A stretch of 34,500 nucleotides of DNA from Salinivirgaceae bacterium (GTDB lineage Bacteria; Bacteroidota; Bacteroidia; Bacteroidales; SZUA-534), in the NCBI GenBank assembly GCA_016284875.1, contig JAEEPS010000029.1, positions 1 through 34,500 of the forward strand. The letters run 5' to 3'. The notes beneath the pieces are model-generated. The model had not been told where the DNA came from and did not search any database. It was given only the letters and a program-made list of their open reading frames with translations. Positions 1 through 7,312 of the stretch are shown here, piece after piece (the stretch's first letter is position 1; each line of letters opens with the position of its first letter). The position numbers and the translations under genes were made by a program.

Positions 1-1
1 G

Positions 2-844
2 GTGGCTTACAACCGTGAGAAATCCCTGAAGGTGAATTTCGGCACCACCGAAGGATTGGTTGGCCGGTGCGCATTCGAGAAACTGCCTGTATATCTGAAA
101 GAGATACCTGCAGAATACATCAAACTCACATCTGGTTTGGGCGGTGCCGAGCCGAACTACCTGCTGCTGGTTCCATTGGTTATCAACGAGAAGGTGCTTG
201 GTGTGGTTGAGTTGGCTTCGTTCAACGAAATACCTCAGTATCAGATTGATTTTCTGCAAACCTTGGGCGAGAATATCGCATCAACAATATCGAATGTGCG
301 GATTACCGAACAGACCAACAAGCTACTGTCGGAGTCGAAGATGAGAGGCGAGGAGCTGTCGTCGCAAGAGGAGGAGCTGCGCCAGAATATGGAGGAGCTT
401 CAGGCAACACAGGAGGAGTCGGTTCGTCGCGAAAGCGAAATGCGCCTGGCTATGGACGCCATCAACAACACGCTTGGCACTATCGACATCGATGTGAACG
501 GCACAGTGATGGCGGTCAACGATATGATGCTGCGTCTGTCGCGAGTCGATATAAACGAGTTTGTCGGAAAGCAGTTTGTTGACCTTTACGTCCACTCGGA
601 AGAAGACCGTGAGCGTTTTGAGGAGGCGTGGTCGAAAGTTTTGATGGGTGATAGCTGCAATTATGAGGTTATCAGCAACTTCCAAGGAATAGAGGTTGCA
701 TTCACTCATTCGCTCACTCCGTACATTAATCAAATGGGCGATGTGGAGCGTGTGTTCGACCTTGTGGTTAACACTACGGGCCAAAAAGAACTTAACGCGA
801 AGATTGCCGCGTTGGCCGCTTCATATAATAAGAGTAAGGCATAA
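2..844 (+). CDS. GAF-PAS sensory protein, 3' part (5' end outside window)
   Basis: The reading frame is open at the window edge, so only the last 280 residues are seen; the GTG at position 2 is probably not the true start. Residues 1-95 look like the second half of a GAF domain (VPLVINEKVLGVVELAS and ISNVRIT). Residues 100-150 form a Gln/Glu-rich coiled coil of the EELRQNMEELQATQEE type that often links sensory modules in Bacteroidota. Residues 148-262 look like a PAS domain (AMDAINNTLGTIDIDVNGT, then a VGKQFVDLYVHSED-type segment). The protein ends about 18 residues after the PAS with no kinase, cyclase or phosphatase domain, so any output domain must lie upstream, or the protein signals through partners. 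Family assignment is by motif recognition; the ligand is unknown. Confidence 0.75.
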   Translation: MAYNREKSLKVNFGTTEGLVGRCAFEKLPVYLKEIPAEYIKLTSGLGGAEPNYLLLVPLVINEKVLGVVELASFNEIPQYQIDFLQTLGENIASTISNVRITEQTNKLLSESKMRGEELSSQEEELRQNMEELQATQEESVRRESEMRLAMDAINNTLGTIDIDVNGTVMAVNDMMLRLSRVDINEFVGKQFVDLYVHSEEDRERFEEAWSKVLMGDSCNYEVISNFQGIEVAFTHSLTPYINQMGDVERVFDLVVNTTGQKELNAKIAALAASYNKSKA

Positions 845-864
845 AGGATTAAAGCTACAAAAAT

Positions 865-903
865 AAAAGCGCGGAAAATCGCTTGCCGACTTTCCGCGCT
901 TTT
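865..903. terminator. Bidirectional intrinsic terminator
   Basis: A 13-bp perfect stem (865-877 with 891-903, core GCGCGG/CCGCGC) with a 13-nt loop. It has A-runs on the left and T-runs on the right, so it can end transcripts in both directions. It lies between the convergent GAF-PAS gene and pepD. Confidence 0.85.
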
Positions 904-924
904 TCTGTTTTAATGGTTTCAATC

Positions 925-2385
925 TTACTTCACAGGCACATTCTTCAGCGTCTCGACCACCCAGCGGAAGAAACGCTCAACCGACGCAATGTTGACTGCC
1001 TCGTCGGGCGAGTGCGGGTGAACCAGGTGCGGACCGCAGGCCACCATATCCCAGTTGGGGTATTTCGAGCCCAGAATGCCGCATTCCAAACCCGCGTGAA
1101 CGGCCTTGATTTCGGCTTCTTTTCCGAACACCGAAACCGAAGTGCGGCGCATCACGTCGAGAATGGCCGACTTCATATTCGGCTTCCAGCCAGGATAGCC
1201 GCCGTCGAATTCGGCCTCGGCTTCGGCCATATTGAACACGCAGCGCATCTGCTCGGCCAAATCGGCTTTTGCCGACTCAACCGACGAGCGCAACAGACTC
1301 TTAACCACAATCTTATCGCCTTCGAGTTTCACAATGGCAAGGTTCGACGACGTCTCGACCAAGCCCGCAACATCAGCACTCATTCGGGCCACGCCGTTGG
1401 GGCAAGCATAAACGGCCTTTGTCAGGCGGCTTCCAACGCCGTCCGATATGGCCTTTTCGGGCATTGCTGCGGGCTCAATGCTGACACGCAAATCGGGGTC
1501 GACGGTGTTGAGTTCCGATTTGACAATCTGCTCATATTCAGCCACATCGGCGGCAATCTTGTCGGCATAGAAATCGGGCACCAGAACGGTGGCGAATGCC
1601 TCGCGCGGAATGGCGTTGCGCAAACTACCGCCCTGAATATCGGCCAGACGGACGCCAAACTTCGCCATAGCACCGTTCAAATATCTGAAAATGATTTTGT
1701 TGGCATTGCCGCGACCAAGGTTAATATCGATTCCCGAGTGTCCGCCGCGCAGGCCCGTGACGCTCAATTTGAACGCCTTGTGGTGCTCGGGCACGGGTTT
1801 CAGTTTGGCGTCGAAAGTGAAGGTTCCGTTGACGCCGCCAGCGCAGCCCACGCAGAGTTCGCCTTCGTCCTCATAGTCGCAGTTGATAAGCATATCGCCC
1901 TGCAAAACACCTGATTTAATGCCATTTGCGCCAGTCATTCCCGTTTCCTCGTCGCAGGTGAAAAGCGCCTCAAGCGGGCCGTGCGCAACATCTTTAGACG
2001 CAAGAATGGCCATTGCCGTGGCCACGCCCATACCGTTGTCGGCGCCCAGGGTTGTGCCAGTGGCCTTCACCCATTCACCATCGATACGCGGCTTTATGGG
2101 GTCGTTGAGCCAGTCGTGCTTGACATCGCTGTTGGCTTGCGGCACCATATCCATATGGCCCTGCAGAATTACGCCGCGGCGGTTTTCCATTCCGGGCGTT
2201 GCGGGCTTGCGGATTATCACGTTGCCAATCTCATCGGCAAAAGCCTCAAGACCAATGCCTTGAGCAAAATCGAGAAGAAACTTGCGCACCTTTTCCTCGT
2301 GCTTCGACGGACGCGGCACTTGCGTCAGTTGGTAGAAATAGTCCCAAACCGCCTTGGGTTCGAGATTCGATAGTGGATTACTCAT
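925..2385 (-). CDS. pepD: Aminoacyl-histidine dipeptidase (cytosolic nonspecific dipeptidase), M20 family
   Basis: A cytoplasmic zinc dipeptidase that cleaves Xaa-His and other dipeptides, the last step of peptide use. The 486-residue length fits the PepD family. Metal and catalytic motifs are in order: GHMDM near residues 76-80 (His77, Asp79), GADNGMG (metal Asp116), CDEETGM with the Glu-Glu pair at 146-147, and LVHPHSPDE near the C-terminus supplying the last His ligand. The start at 2385 (MSNPLSNL) is preferred because the 13 codons upstream, reachable from an ATG at 2424, are low-complexity Asn/Ile/Lys text over a repetitive AT-rich leader. There is no signal peptide. It lies about 47 bp downstream of the tandem paralogue pair on the same strand and could be co-transcribed with it; it ends against the shared terminator. 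The family call is secure, the start less so. Confidence 0.93.
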   Translation of the reverse strand: MSNPLSNLEPKAVWDYFYQLTQVPRPSKHEEKVRKFLLDFAQGIGLEAFADEIGNVIIRKPATPGMENRRGVILQGHMDMVPQANSDVKHDWLNDPIKPRIDGEWVKATGTTLGADNGMGVATAMAILASKDVAHGPLEALFTCDEETGMTGANGIKSGVLQGDMLINCDYEDEGELCVGCAGGVNGTFTFDAKLKPVPEHHKAFKLSVTGLRGGHSGIDINLGRGNANKIIFRYLNGAMAKFGVRLADIQGGSLRNAIPREAFATVLVPDFYADKIAADVAEYEQIVKSELNTVDPDLRVSIEPAAMPEKAISDGVGSRLTKAVYACPNGVARMSADVAGLVETSSNLAIVKLEGDKIVVKSLLRSSVESAKADLAEQMRCVFNMAEAEAEFDGGYPGWKPNMKSAILDVMRRTSVSVFGKEAEIKAVHAGLECGILGSKYPNWDMVACGPHLVHPHSPDEAVNIASVERFFRWVVETLKNVPVK

Positions 2386-2432
2386 ATTAATTGATTTATT
2401 GATTAACTGATTTTGATTATTCATAAATTCGA

Positions 2433-3182
2433 TTATTTGCGCCGTACGGGACGAACGGGTAGACCATAGCAGCGGTTGCCGCTGAACGACGGGTTCACGC
2501 GGTTGCCGTTGAAACCGCAGTACCGCGCGTTACTCGGGCCGTCCTCATTGAGCGAAGCCGACCAGTAGTCGCCGTTCGAACCAGAGCCACCGAGGTCCGA
2601 AGTGCAACGAGAACCGGCAGCCGGAAGAAAAATGTGTGCATCTTTCAAAGAATAAGACCTAGACGGTTTGCCATCACTAAACACTTTTGCTCCTTTGTCG
2701 GCTGCAGATTTTGCTTTGTAAACTAAATAACCGCTTACGTTGTGATTTTTGTAGTTTTCAGTCCAAACCCAATAGCATTGGCGTCCCAATTCGTACCAAT
2801 CGGCAATGGTTGGCATTGAGTAATCAGAGCCTAATACGGCAGTGGCTACATCATCGGCTGCTTCAAGAGTGGTAAGAGTGTCGGTGAAACCGCCACTGCC
2901 ATATTCAGCATCGTTGCAGTATTTTGAAAGAATTGTATCCATACCGTTACAATACTTATATGTCTCCCAACGGAAAAAATCTTTTGTTTGGGTTTCGCCC
3001 CACGCATAGTAGTCACCATAGTCCCACGGATTTGCAGCACCTACATTGCTGGTTGCCCATTTAACTCCGCTTGGCAATCCTAAATCAACAACATCACCAT
3101 TGTCGTTGTTGTCGGCATAAGACGCAAACACTGCGGCAAGCAATGCAAACAATGCGAAAGATTTCAATAATCTGTTTCTCAT
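2433..3182 (-). CDS. Secreted protein with Fib_succ_major-type domain and hypervariable C-terminus (paralogue A)
   Basis: A 249-residue exported protein. The N-terminal signal sequence (about residues 1-23) is nearly identical to that of its neighbour at 3215-4381, but this copy has FASYAD where the neighbour has a lipobox Cys (FAGC), so it is probably not lipidated. The rest is one domain starting VDLGLPSGVKWATSNVGA and containing YYAWGE and DYWSASL, ending VRPVRRK. This is the Fibrobacter-succinogenes-major-paralogue/DUF1566-like domain common in Bacteroidales surface proteins, related to C-type-lectin-like folds. Outside the last 47 codons it is clearly similar to the neighbour; inside them it diverges sharply in a patterned way (see 2472-2612). 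Ligand and role are unknown. The copy also lacks the InlB-type repeats of its neighbour, so it looks like a shortened duplicate. Confidence 0.85.
   Translation of the reverse strand: MRNRLLKSFALFALLAAVFASYADNNDNGDVVDLGLPSGVKWATSNVGAANPWDYGDYYAWGETQTKDFFRWETYKYCNGMDTILSKYCNDAEYGSGGFTDTLTTLEAADDVATAVLGSDYSMPTIADWYELGRQCYWVWTENYKNHNVSGYLVYKAKSAADKGAKVFSDGKPSRSYSLKDAHIFLPAAGSRCTSDLGGSGSNGDYWSASLNEDGPSNARYCGFNGNRVNPSFSGNRCYGLPVRPVRRK
2472..2612 (-). other. Candidate hypervariable region (VR-like) of paralogue A
   Basis: Forty-seven codons just after a 45-bp block (2612-2656) that is identical to 3394-3438 in paralogue B. Aligned without gaps to 3254-3394, 23 codons change amino acid. In 21 of these, both copies end in C or T and differ mainly in the first two bases (for example AAC/TGC, GGC/TAC, TTC/CGC). 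Islands between them are conserved (GDYWSASL, CGFN, RCYG). The pattern resembles adenine mutagenesis of AAY codons, as in diversity-generating retroelement variable repeats. This is inference, with no template or reverse transcriptase in view. Confidence 0.5.
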
Positions 3183-3205
3183 AATAGTAACGTTTTAAGA
3201 ATTCA
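3123..3205. repeat. Duplicated leader/signal-peptide block, copy 1
   Basis: Covers the start codon, the signal-peptide codons and about 23 bp upstream of paralogue A. It matches 4322-4402 closely; the main differences are a 4-bp mismatch patch, one base in codon 4, a 3-bp insertion next to the start codon and one missing T. It marks the duplication that produced the two paralogues. Confidence 0.8.
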
Positions 3206-3214
3206 TTAATCCGA

Positions 3215-4381
3215 TTATTTGCGCCGAACAGGGCGAACAGAAAACCCATAGCAGCGGCCGTCGATGCGCGACGGACTCACGCTGCCGCTGTTGAAGCCGC
3301 AGGTAGGCGCGCAGTCCGGGTAGTTCTCGTGGAGCGAAGCCGACCAGTAGTCGCCGCTCGACCCAGCGTCGTTGAGGTCCGTATAGTCGCGGCAACCGGC
3401 AGCCGGAAGAAAAATGTGTGCATCTTTCAAAGAATAAGTCGCCGACGGTGTGCTGCCGCTATACACTTTTACTCCTTTGTCGCCTTCGGTTTTGGCTTTA
3501 TAAACTATATAACCATTTACGTTCTGATTATTGTAGTTAACAGTCCAAACCCAATAGCATTGGCTTCCCAATTCTTCCCAGTCGGCTTTGGTTGGCATCG
3601 AATAATCAGAGCCAATGACGGCTGTGGCAACGTCATCTGCCAATTCAAGTGTTTTGAGAGCATCGGTGAAACCGCCGCTTCCATATTCTGCATCGTAACA
3701 GTATTTTGTAAGAGTTTTTTCCGTGCCTTTACAATACTTATATGTCTCCCAACTATAATCGTCTTTTGTTTCGGTTTCGCCCCATGCATAGTAATTGCCG
3801 TAGTCCCACGGATTTGCAGCACCCACATTGCAGGTTGCCCAAAGAGTACCTCTTTCAAGGCCTAAATCCACAGTAGGTGCAAAAAACATTACCGCAAATA
3901 ATGCTGTCAGACTAATATCCTCGTTGCCAATGGTAATGGTTCGTGGATTATCGGTGTTGCCATCGCTCCAACCCATAAAACCGCAACCATCGGCAGGCTT
4001 TGCAGTAACGGTCACTGTGCTGCCAGGTGCATAACGGCCATTAACATCGGTTTCAATTGTACCGTTGTCGCTTGCGGATATGGTAACAAGCGGGCTCTGT
4101 GCAAATTGAGCCGTTAAGGTTATTTCTACATCAGTTATGGTTATGGTTCGCGGATTGTTGGTGTCGCCGTCGCTCCATTTGACAAAGTAATAATCATCGG
4201 CAGGAATCGCTGTAAATACAACAGTTTCACCTTCTTTGTATTCGCCGTTCTGTCCTTCAACGGTTCCGCCTTCGGTGGCAGTAACTTGAACCATATATGT
4301 CGGTTCATCTTTCTTACACCCCGCAAACACTGTTGTAAGCAATGCAAACAATGCGAAAGATTTCAATAATCCGTTTCTCAT
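3215..4381 (-). CDS. Lipoprotein with two InlB B-type repeats and Fib_succ_major-type domain (paralogue B)
   Basis: A 388-residue surface lipoprotein. The signal peptide ends in a lipobox (TVFAGC, Cys22) followed by KKDEP. Two divergent InlB B-repeat/bacterial-repeat modules follow, about residues 28-95 and 96-165; each has the pattern GGTVE or NGTIE, then YAPGSTVTVTA, then WSDG(D/N)T(N/D)NPRTITI. From about residue 172 comes the same domain as paralogue A (VDLGLERGTLWATCNVGA to VRPVRRK). Such proteins are usually outer-membrane anchored and exposed, and repeats of this kind act as stalks in adhesins. The C-terminal 47 codons are strongly divergent from paralogue A. A good -7 box lies 37 bp upstream. 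A binding role is inference only. Confidence 0.88.
   Translation of the reverse strand: MRNGLLKSFALFALLTTVFAGCKKDEPTYMVQVTATEGGTVEGQNGEYKEGETVVFTAIPADDYYFVKWSDGDTNNPRTITITDVEITLTAQFAQSPLVTISASDNGTIETDVNGRYAPGSTVTVTAKPADGCGFMGWSDGNTDNPRTITIGNEDISLTALFAVMFFAPTVDLGLERGTLWATCNVGAANPWDYGNYYAWGETETKDDYSWETYKYCKGTEKTLTKYCYDAEYGSGGFTDALKTLELADDVATAVIGSDYSMPTKADWEELGSQCYWVWTVNYNNQNVNGYIVYKAKTEGDKGVKVYSGSTPSATYSLKDAHIFLPAAGCRDYTDLNDAGSSGDYWSASLHENYPDCAPTCGFNSGSVSPSRIDGRCYGFSVRPVRRK
3254..3394 (-). other. Candidate hypervariable region (VR-like) of paralogue B
   Basis: Partner of 2472-2612, also 47 codons and preceded by the same 45-bp invariant block. Substituted residues in the two copies come from the NNC/NNT-encoded set (N, S, D, G, Y, H, C, R, T, A, I, F, P); Lys, Glu, Gln, Met and Trp never appear at a substituted site. 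Silent third-base T/C differences at some sites show that simple adenine mutagenesis from one template is not the whole history. Confidence 0.5.
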
Positions 4382-4402
4382 AGTAACGTTTTTAAGAATT
4401 CA
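4322..4402. repeat. Duplicated leader/signal-peptide block, copy 2
   Basis: Start region and leader of paralogue B, matching 3123-3205. The shared sequence stops around 4402, just before the promoter-like element, so copy 1 seems to have been duplicated without the -7 box. Confidence 0.8.
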
Positions 4403-4418
4403 CGAAATATGTTTCTAG

Positions 4419-4426
4419 CAAATATA
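4419..4426 (-). promoter_or_regulatory. Bacteroidota-type -7 box for paralogue B
   Basis: On the minus strand this reads TATATTTG, a full match to the TAnnTTTG -7 consensus of Bacteroidota primary sigma factor promoters. It lies 37 bp upstream of the ATG at 4381. The -33 element is not clear. It may drive paralogue B, paralogue A and pepD together. Confidence 0.5.
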
Positions 4427-4492
4427 CAATTTGCCATTCATCTCTCCGAACCTTTTTTCATCTAATTTCCACCTGCGCCTAACACTGTTGTT

Positions 4493-4524
4493 TTTGAATT
4501 ACTATAAGAAAACTGCTATATTTA
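4493..4524 (+). promoter_or_regulatory. Promoter for the TlpA-like lipoprotein
   Basis: A TTTG at 4493-4496 and TATATTTA at 4517-4524, 20 bp apart, fit the Bacteroidota -33/-7 pattern with one mismatch in the -7 box. The ATG is 23 bp downstream of the -7 box. Confidence 0.5.
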
Positions 4525-4547
4525 CGCATCACTAAAAACTCACAATT

Positions 4548-5969
4548 ATGAAAAAACAACTTCTGCTGATTGCAACTGCCTTGTTTGCAGTTGGTTGCAC
4601 ACAAAAATCTGATTACGAATGCCGATTCACTCTGAATGGCGAAACGCATTTGACACTCAACTTCACAAACGTGAATACACCCAAAACGTTCAATTTTTTC
4701 TACAATCAATCGTTCCCATTGGACCAACACAGATATACATTTCGCGTCGAGAGTGATACGACATTTGAATACACCTTGCCTCTGAACCATCCGGCTGAAG
4801 CGATATGCTATTGCGACAATATTGAATTCAATATGTTTTTGGTTCAAAACGAACCACTTACGGCGAATGTGAATTTTGCAAACAGCGAAGTTACTTTCGA
4901 AGGGTTCACAAAACAGATTTGCGACCATCTGACAAATAATCCGACATGGTTGTCGGAAGATTTTGAAAATGACGAATCGTGTTTTGCAAAAATTGATTCA
5001 AGATACGCTGACAAACAAAAAAGCCTTGATTCGGCTTACTCCGCCGGTTTGTTACCCAAATGGTTCCGCGACTATCAAACCGAAAATCTATCATTCAATA
5101 AAGTTGTTTTAAAACAGAGTTATGCTCAATTTGGTTTAAATAATATTGACATTTTAAGAAAAAATGAGCCAATTCGCGAAAGCAAATATTATTGGACAGA
5201 CAGTTACATAAACTTCCTATGTATGTTCAGTGCTCCACGATTTGACACGCTTTTGGGGCATGGCGTCAGCAATGAAGTATTTTATGAATATGTTCAAGAC
5301 AACATCAACACCGTTAAAAGCAATCTGTCTGAAGAAATCACATCATACTTTACGGCTTCGCGGCTGTCGAACTATTTGATTTTTTTACAAAAAGCACATA
5401 ACCAATCGGAATACAATGAGAAAAACAAATATCTAAACAGGTTGATTGAAGCCAATTCGAGCCTGATAAAAGACACAGCTCTGCTCAACTATGTCACTAC
5501 AGAACAAGCAAACACCTACAACGAATTACTTGCTAAAAAAATGCTGAAAAAAGGCGACAAAGCCCCTAATTTCTACCTTAAAAATCTTGACAATGAATCA
5601 GTTTCGCTTTCAAATTTTGCTGACAAATTGGTGCTACTCAATTTTTGGAATACTCATTGTGAAGGATGCATAGCCAGAACTCCACAAAAAAACGCACTCG
5701 TTGAGAAATACGGGAAACAAGGGTTCGAACTTGTCAATATCTGCCTTGAAGATGCTCCAGAAGCCTGCCAACAGATTGTAAAAGACAACAATGCGTTAGG
5801 CAGTCATTTAATTTGCAAGGGAAAATGGGCTCAAAACTTGCTTGACAGTTATTGGATAACCGGTGTTGCGCATTATACTTTGATTGACCGTAATGGACTT
5901 ATTATAAAAAATCGCATCGAATCGGACTCAATTGAATATTACATCAAGAAATACATCTCGGTGAAATAG
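4548..5969 (+). CDS. TlpA-like thioredoxin-fold lipoprotein
   Basis: A 473-residue envelope protein. The lipobox is at residues 14-17 (AVGC, Cys17), so it is lipid-anchored. A DUF4369-like beta-rich N-terminal half is possible but not certain. From residue 333 (LKKGDKAPNFYLKNL) to the end it is an AhpC/TSA-TlpA thioredoxin fold with FWNTHCEGC, putting the redox cysteines at 371 and 374. Proteins of this architecture act as thiol-disulfide reductases in the periplasm of Bacteroidota. Two oddities: the active site is CEGC preceded by His rather than the usual WC-x-PC, and the normally conserved cis-Pro before the LID strand is Ala441 (GVAHYTLID), which could alter substrate release. It is monocistronic by position, between a divergent promoter region and a convergent gene. 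Confidence 0.88.
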   Translation: MKKQLLLIATALFAVGCTQKSDYECRFTLNGETHLTLNFTNVNTPKTFNFFYNQSFPLDQHRYTFRVESDTTFEYTLPLNHPAEAICYCDNIEFNMFLVQNEPLTANVNFANSEVTFEGFTKQICDHLTNNPTWLSEDFENDESCFAKIDSRYADKQKSLDSAYSAGLLPKWFRDYQTENLSFNKVVLKQSYAQFGLNNIDILRKNEPIRESKYYWTDSYINFLCMFSAPRFDTLLGHGVSNEVFYEYVQDNINTVKSNLSEEITSYFTASRLSNYLIFLQKAHNQSEYNEKNKYLNRLIEANSSLIKDTALLNYVTTEQANTYNELLAKKMLKKGDKAPNFYLKNLDNESVSLSNFADKLVLLNFWNTHCEGCIARTPQKNALVEKYGKQGFELVNICLEDAPEACQQIVKDNNALGSHLICKGKWAQNLLDSYWITGVAHYTLIDRNGLIIKNRIESDSIEYYIKKYISVK

Positions 5970-5987
5970 TCACGAAATAGTCACGAA
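5966..5987. repeat. Short tandem direct repeat at the stop codon
   Basis: Two perfect 11-bp copies of ATAGTCACGAA (5966-5976 and 5977-5987), the first containing the TAG stop of the TlpA-like gene. Probably replication slippage; no function is evident. Confidence 0.6.
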
Positions 5988-6013
5988 ACAGCCATAAAAC
6001 TTGTTGGCGGGGG

Positions 6014-6493
6014 CTATTCCCCCTCAACCTTGCACTCGCGGAAGTTCATTTCGGCTTGCGCTTTCTCGCGCGGCATTGTGAAATAGGTGCAGGTGGCCTC
6101 GGTGCAGACAGTGCCCTCGCTGTCAATAATTTGCGCATCGATAATGACAATATTGCGGCGCTGCTCGCGAATGTGGCCGCTAATGGTGATTTTGCCCTTG
6201 CTGATTAGCACGGGGCGGCGGTAGCGCGTTTCCATCTTCGACGTCACGCCCGCTGTTTGCAGTTTGCGCGTCACCACCCAACCGCAGAGTTCGTCGAGCA
6301 GGGTGGCCTGAATGCCGCCGTGCAGCGTGTCGAGCCAACTCTGATAGTTGGTGTTCGGCTGCCACTCGGACACAATGTTGTCGCCGTCCTCGAAGAAGCA
6401 AAGGTGAAGGCCGAACGGGTTGTCGGGCGAGCATCCGAAGCAGTTGTACTTGGCCATTGTCGCCCACGGGTTTATAATGCGTTTTAAATCCAT
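6014..6493 (-). CDS. PaaI-family hotdog-fold thioesterase
   Basis: A 159-residue cytoplasmic protein of normal length for single-hotdog acyl-CoA thioesterases. The central helix motif LDTLHGGIQATLLDELCGW (about residues 54-72; His58, Gly59-60, Asp67) matches the 4HBT/PaaI pattern, with the acidic residue on the helix expected to activate water. The following strands (TSKMETRYRRPV, KGKITISGHIRE, TVCTEATCTYFTM) complete the fold. The N-terminal NCFGCSPDNPFGLHL resembles the Cys-x-x-Cys lead-in seen in related Bacteroidota thioesterases. The acyl-CoA substrate cannot be told from sequence. It is a single gene, convergent with the TlpA-like gene, ending 44 bp from it, and is followed upstream by a 342-bp gene-poor stretch. 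Confidence 0.88.
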   Translation of the reverse strand: MDLKRIINPWATMAKYNCFGCSPDNPFGLHLCFFEDGDNIVSEWQPNTNYQSWLDTLHGGIQATLLDELCGWVVTRKLQTAGVTSKMETRYRRPVLISKGKITISGHIREQRRNIVIIDAQIIDSEGTVCTEATCTYFTMPREKAQAEMNFRECKVEGE

Positions 6494-6835
6494 TTTGTTT
6501 ATTTACAATCGTTTATGTATTATTTCTCTATGGCGTAATGAGAGAAAACGCCGCCACATCTTCACAAAAAGAGTACCAATTTTGAGAAAGAAAAAGGCGA
6601 CAGCCTGATAAACAACTGATATTAACCACGGAAAACACAGAACTTGAATTTTCAATTCCGTGTTTTCAGTAGGCAATTGAACTTGCTCGATTGCCGTTTT
6701 TTATTGTTTCCGTGTTTTTCGTGTGTTCCGTGGTGAAAAATGAAGTTCAGTGAGAATCATAGCCAAGAAAAAATGTGGAATCTTCGAAAAAAATTGGTTT
6801 TTAGAATAAATTCTATTGTAAATTAGCAACCGACA
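6494..6835. other. Intergenic stretch with inverted-repeat elements
   Basis: No convincing gene. It holds the upstream region of the thioesterase, then a set of short inverted repeats at 6624-6735: CCACGGAAAACAC near 6626-6638, its partial reverse complement CCGTGTTTTC at 6658-6667, and CCGTGTTTTTCGTGTGTTCC near 6710-6729. A GGCAAT/ATTGCC hairpin (6672-6677 with 6690-6695) is followed by a T-rich run. Motifs rich in 'CACGGAAAACACGGAA' recur between genes in many bacteria without known function. The last 60 bp are AT-rich and probably carry the promoter for the next ORF. Confidence 0.5.
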
Positions 6836-7312
6836 ATGGGACAACTGCGAAAATACGCTACAATGCTGACACTCATACTGTTGAGTGGCTACATTGTTTG
6901 TCTGTTTGCCGACGATTTCGACAACACGGCATTTGCGCAAACCGAAATGCAGATTGGCGCAGAATTCGACAACGACGATTTTGACGACGACGGGACCGAC
7001 GATTTCTGCATCAGCCGCCCCACAACTTCGCAACGCGTATCAAACACTCTGAACTGCAACGCTTTATGCGGTAAAGAGCAGACCGCGGCAAAGCGCTCAT
7101 CGGCGCAAATGTCGGGACTGACGCACAGCCTGGCGCCCAACAAAGGCAACAACTCGGCTTCAATTTATTCTGAATTTAAAGGTGGTGTGGACTGCGGTTC
7201 GCACCATCTTTTTTTATATCAATTCATTAACTTAAAATTTTCACACAATGAGAAAGTTTTTTTCAATTGCGTTTTTAGTGCTGGCTTTCGCACTAAACGC
7301 GTGTTCGGGTGA
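6836..7312 (+). CDS. Doubtful ORF: membrane-anchored acidic protein
   Basis: A 158-codon ORF. The first 35 residues look like a signal anchor (MLTLILLSGYIVCLFA), then comes a very acidic stretch (about residues 40-60, FDNDDFDDDGTDDF) and a Cys-containing segment (SNTLNCNALCGKEQ). The first 120 codons have base composition like local genes. The last 22 codons overlap the well-supported lipoprotein gene at 7248 in another frame, and the tail shows no protein-like pattern. It may be a real small gene with a poorly conserved or frameshifted end, or spurious. The family is not recognised. Confidence 0.4.
   Translation: MGQLRKYATMLTLILLSGYIVCLFADDFDNTAFAQTEMQIGAEFDNDDFDDDGTDDFCISRPTTSQRVSNTLNCNALCGKEQTAAKRSSAQMSGLTHSLAPNKGNNSASIYSEFKGGVDCGSHHLFLYQFINLKFSHNEKVFFNCVFSAGFRTKRVFG

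Noticed and set aside
883..1914. 343-codon ORF on the plus strand opposite pepD
   Set aside because: Antisense to a gene with clear M20 zinc motifs; the translation is His/Arg/Asn-rich with no domain pattern, a typical shadow frame.
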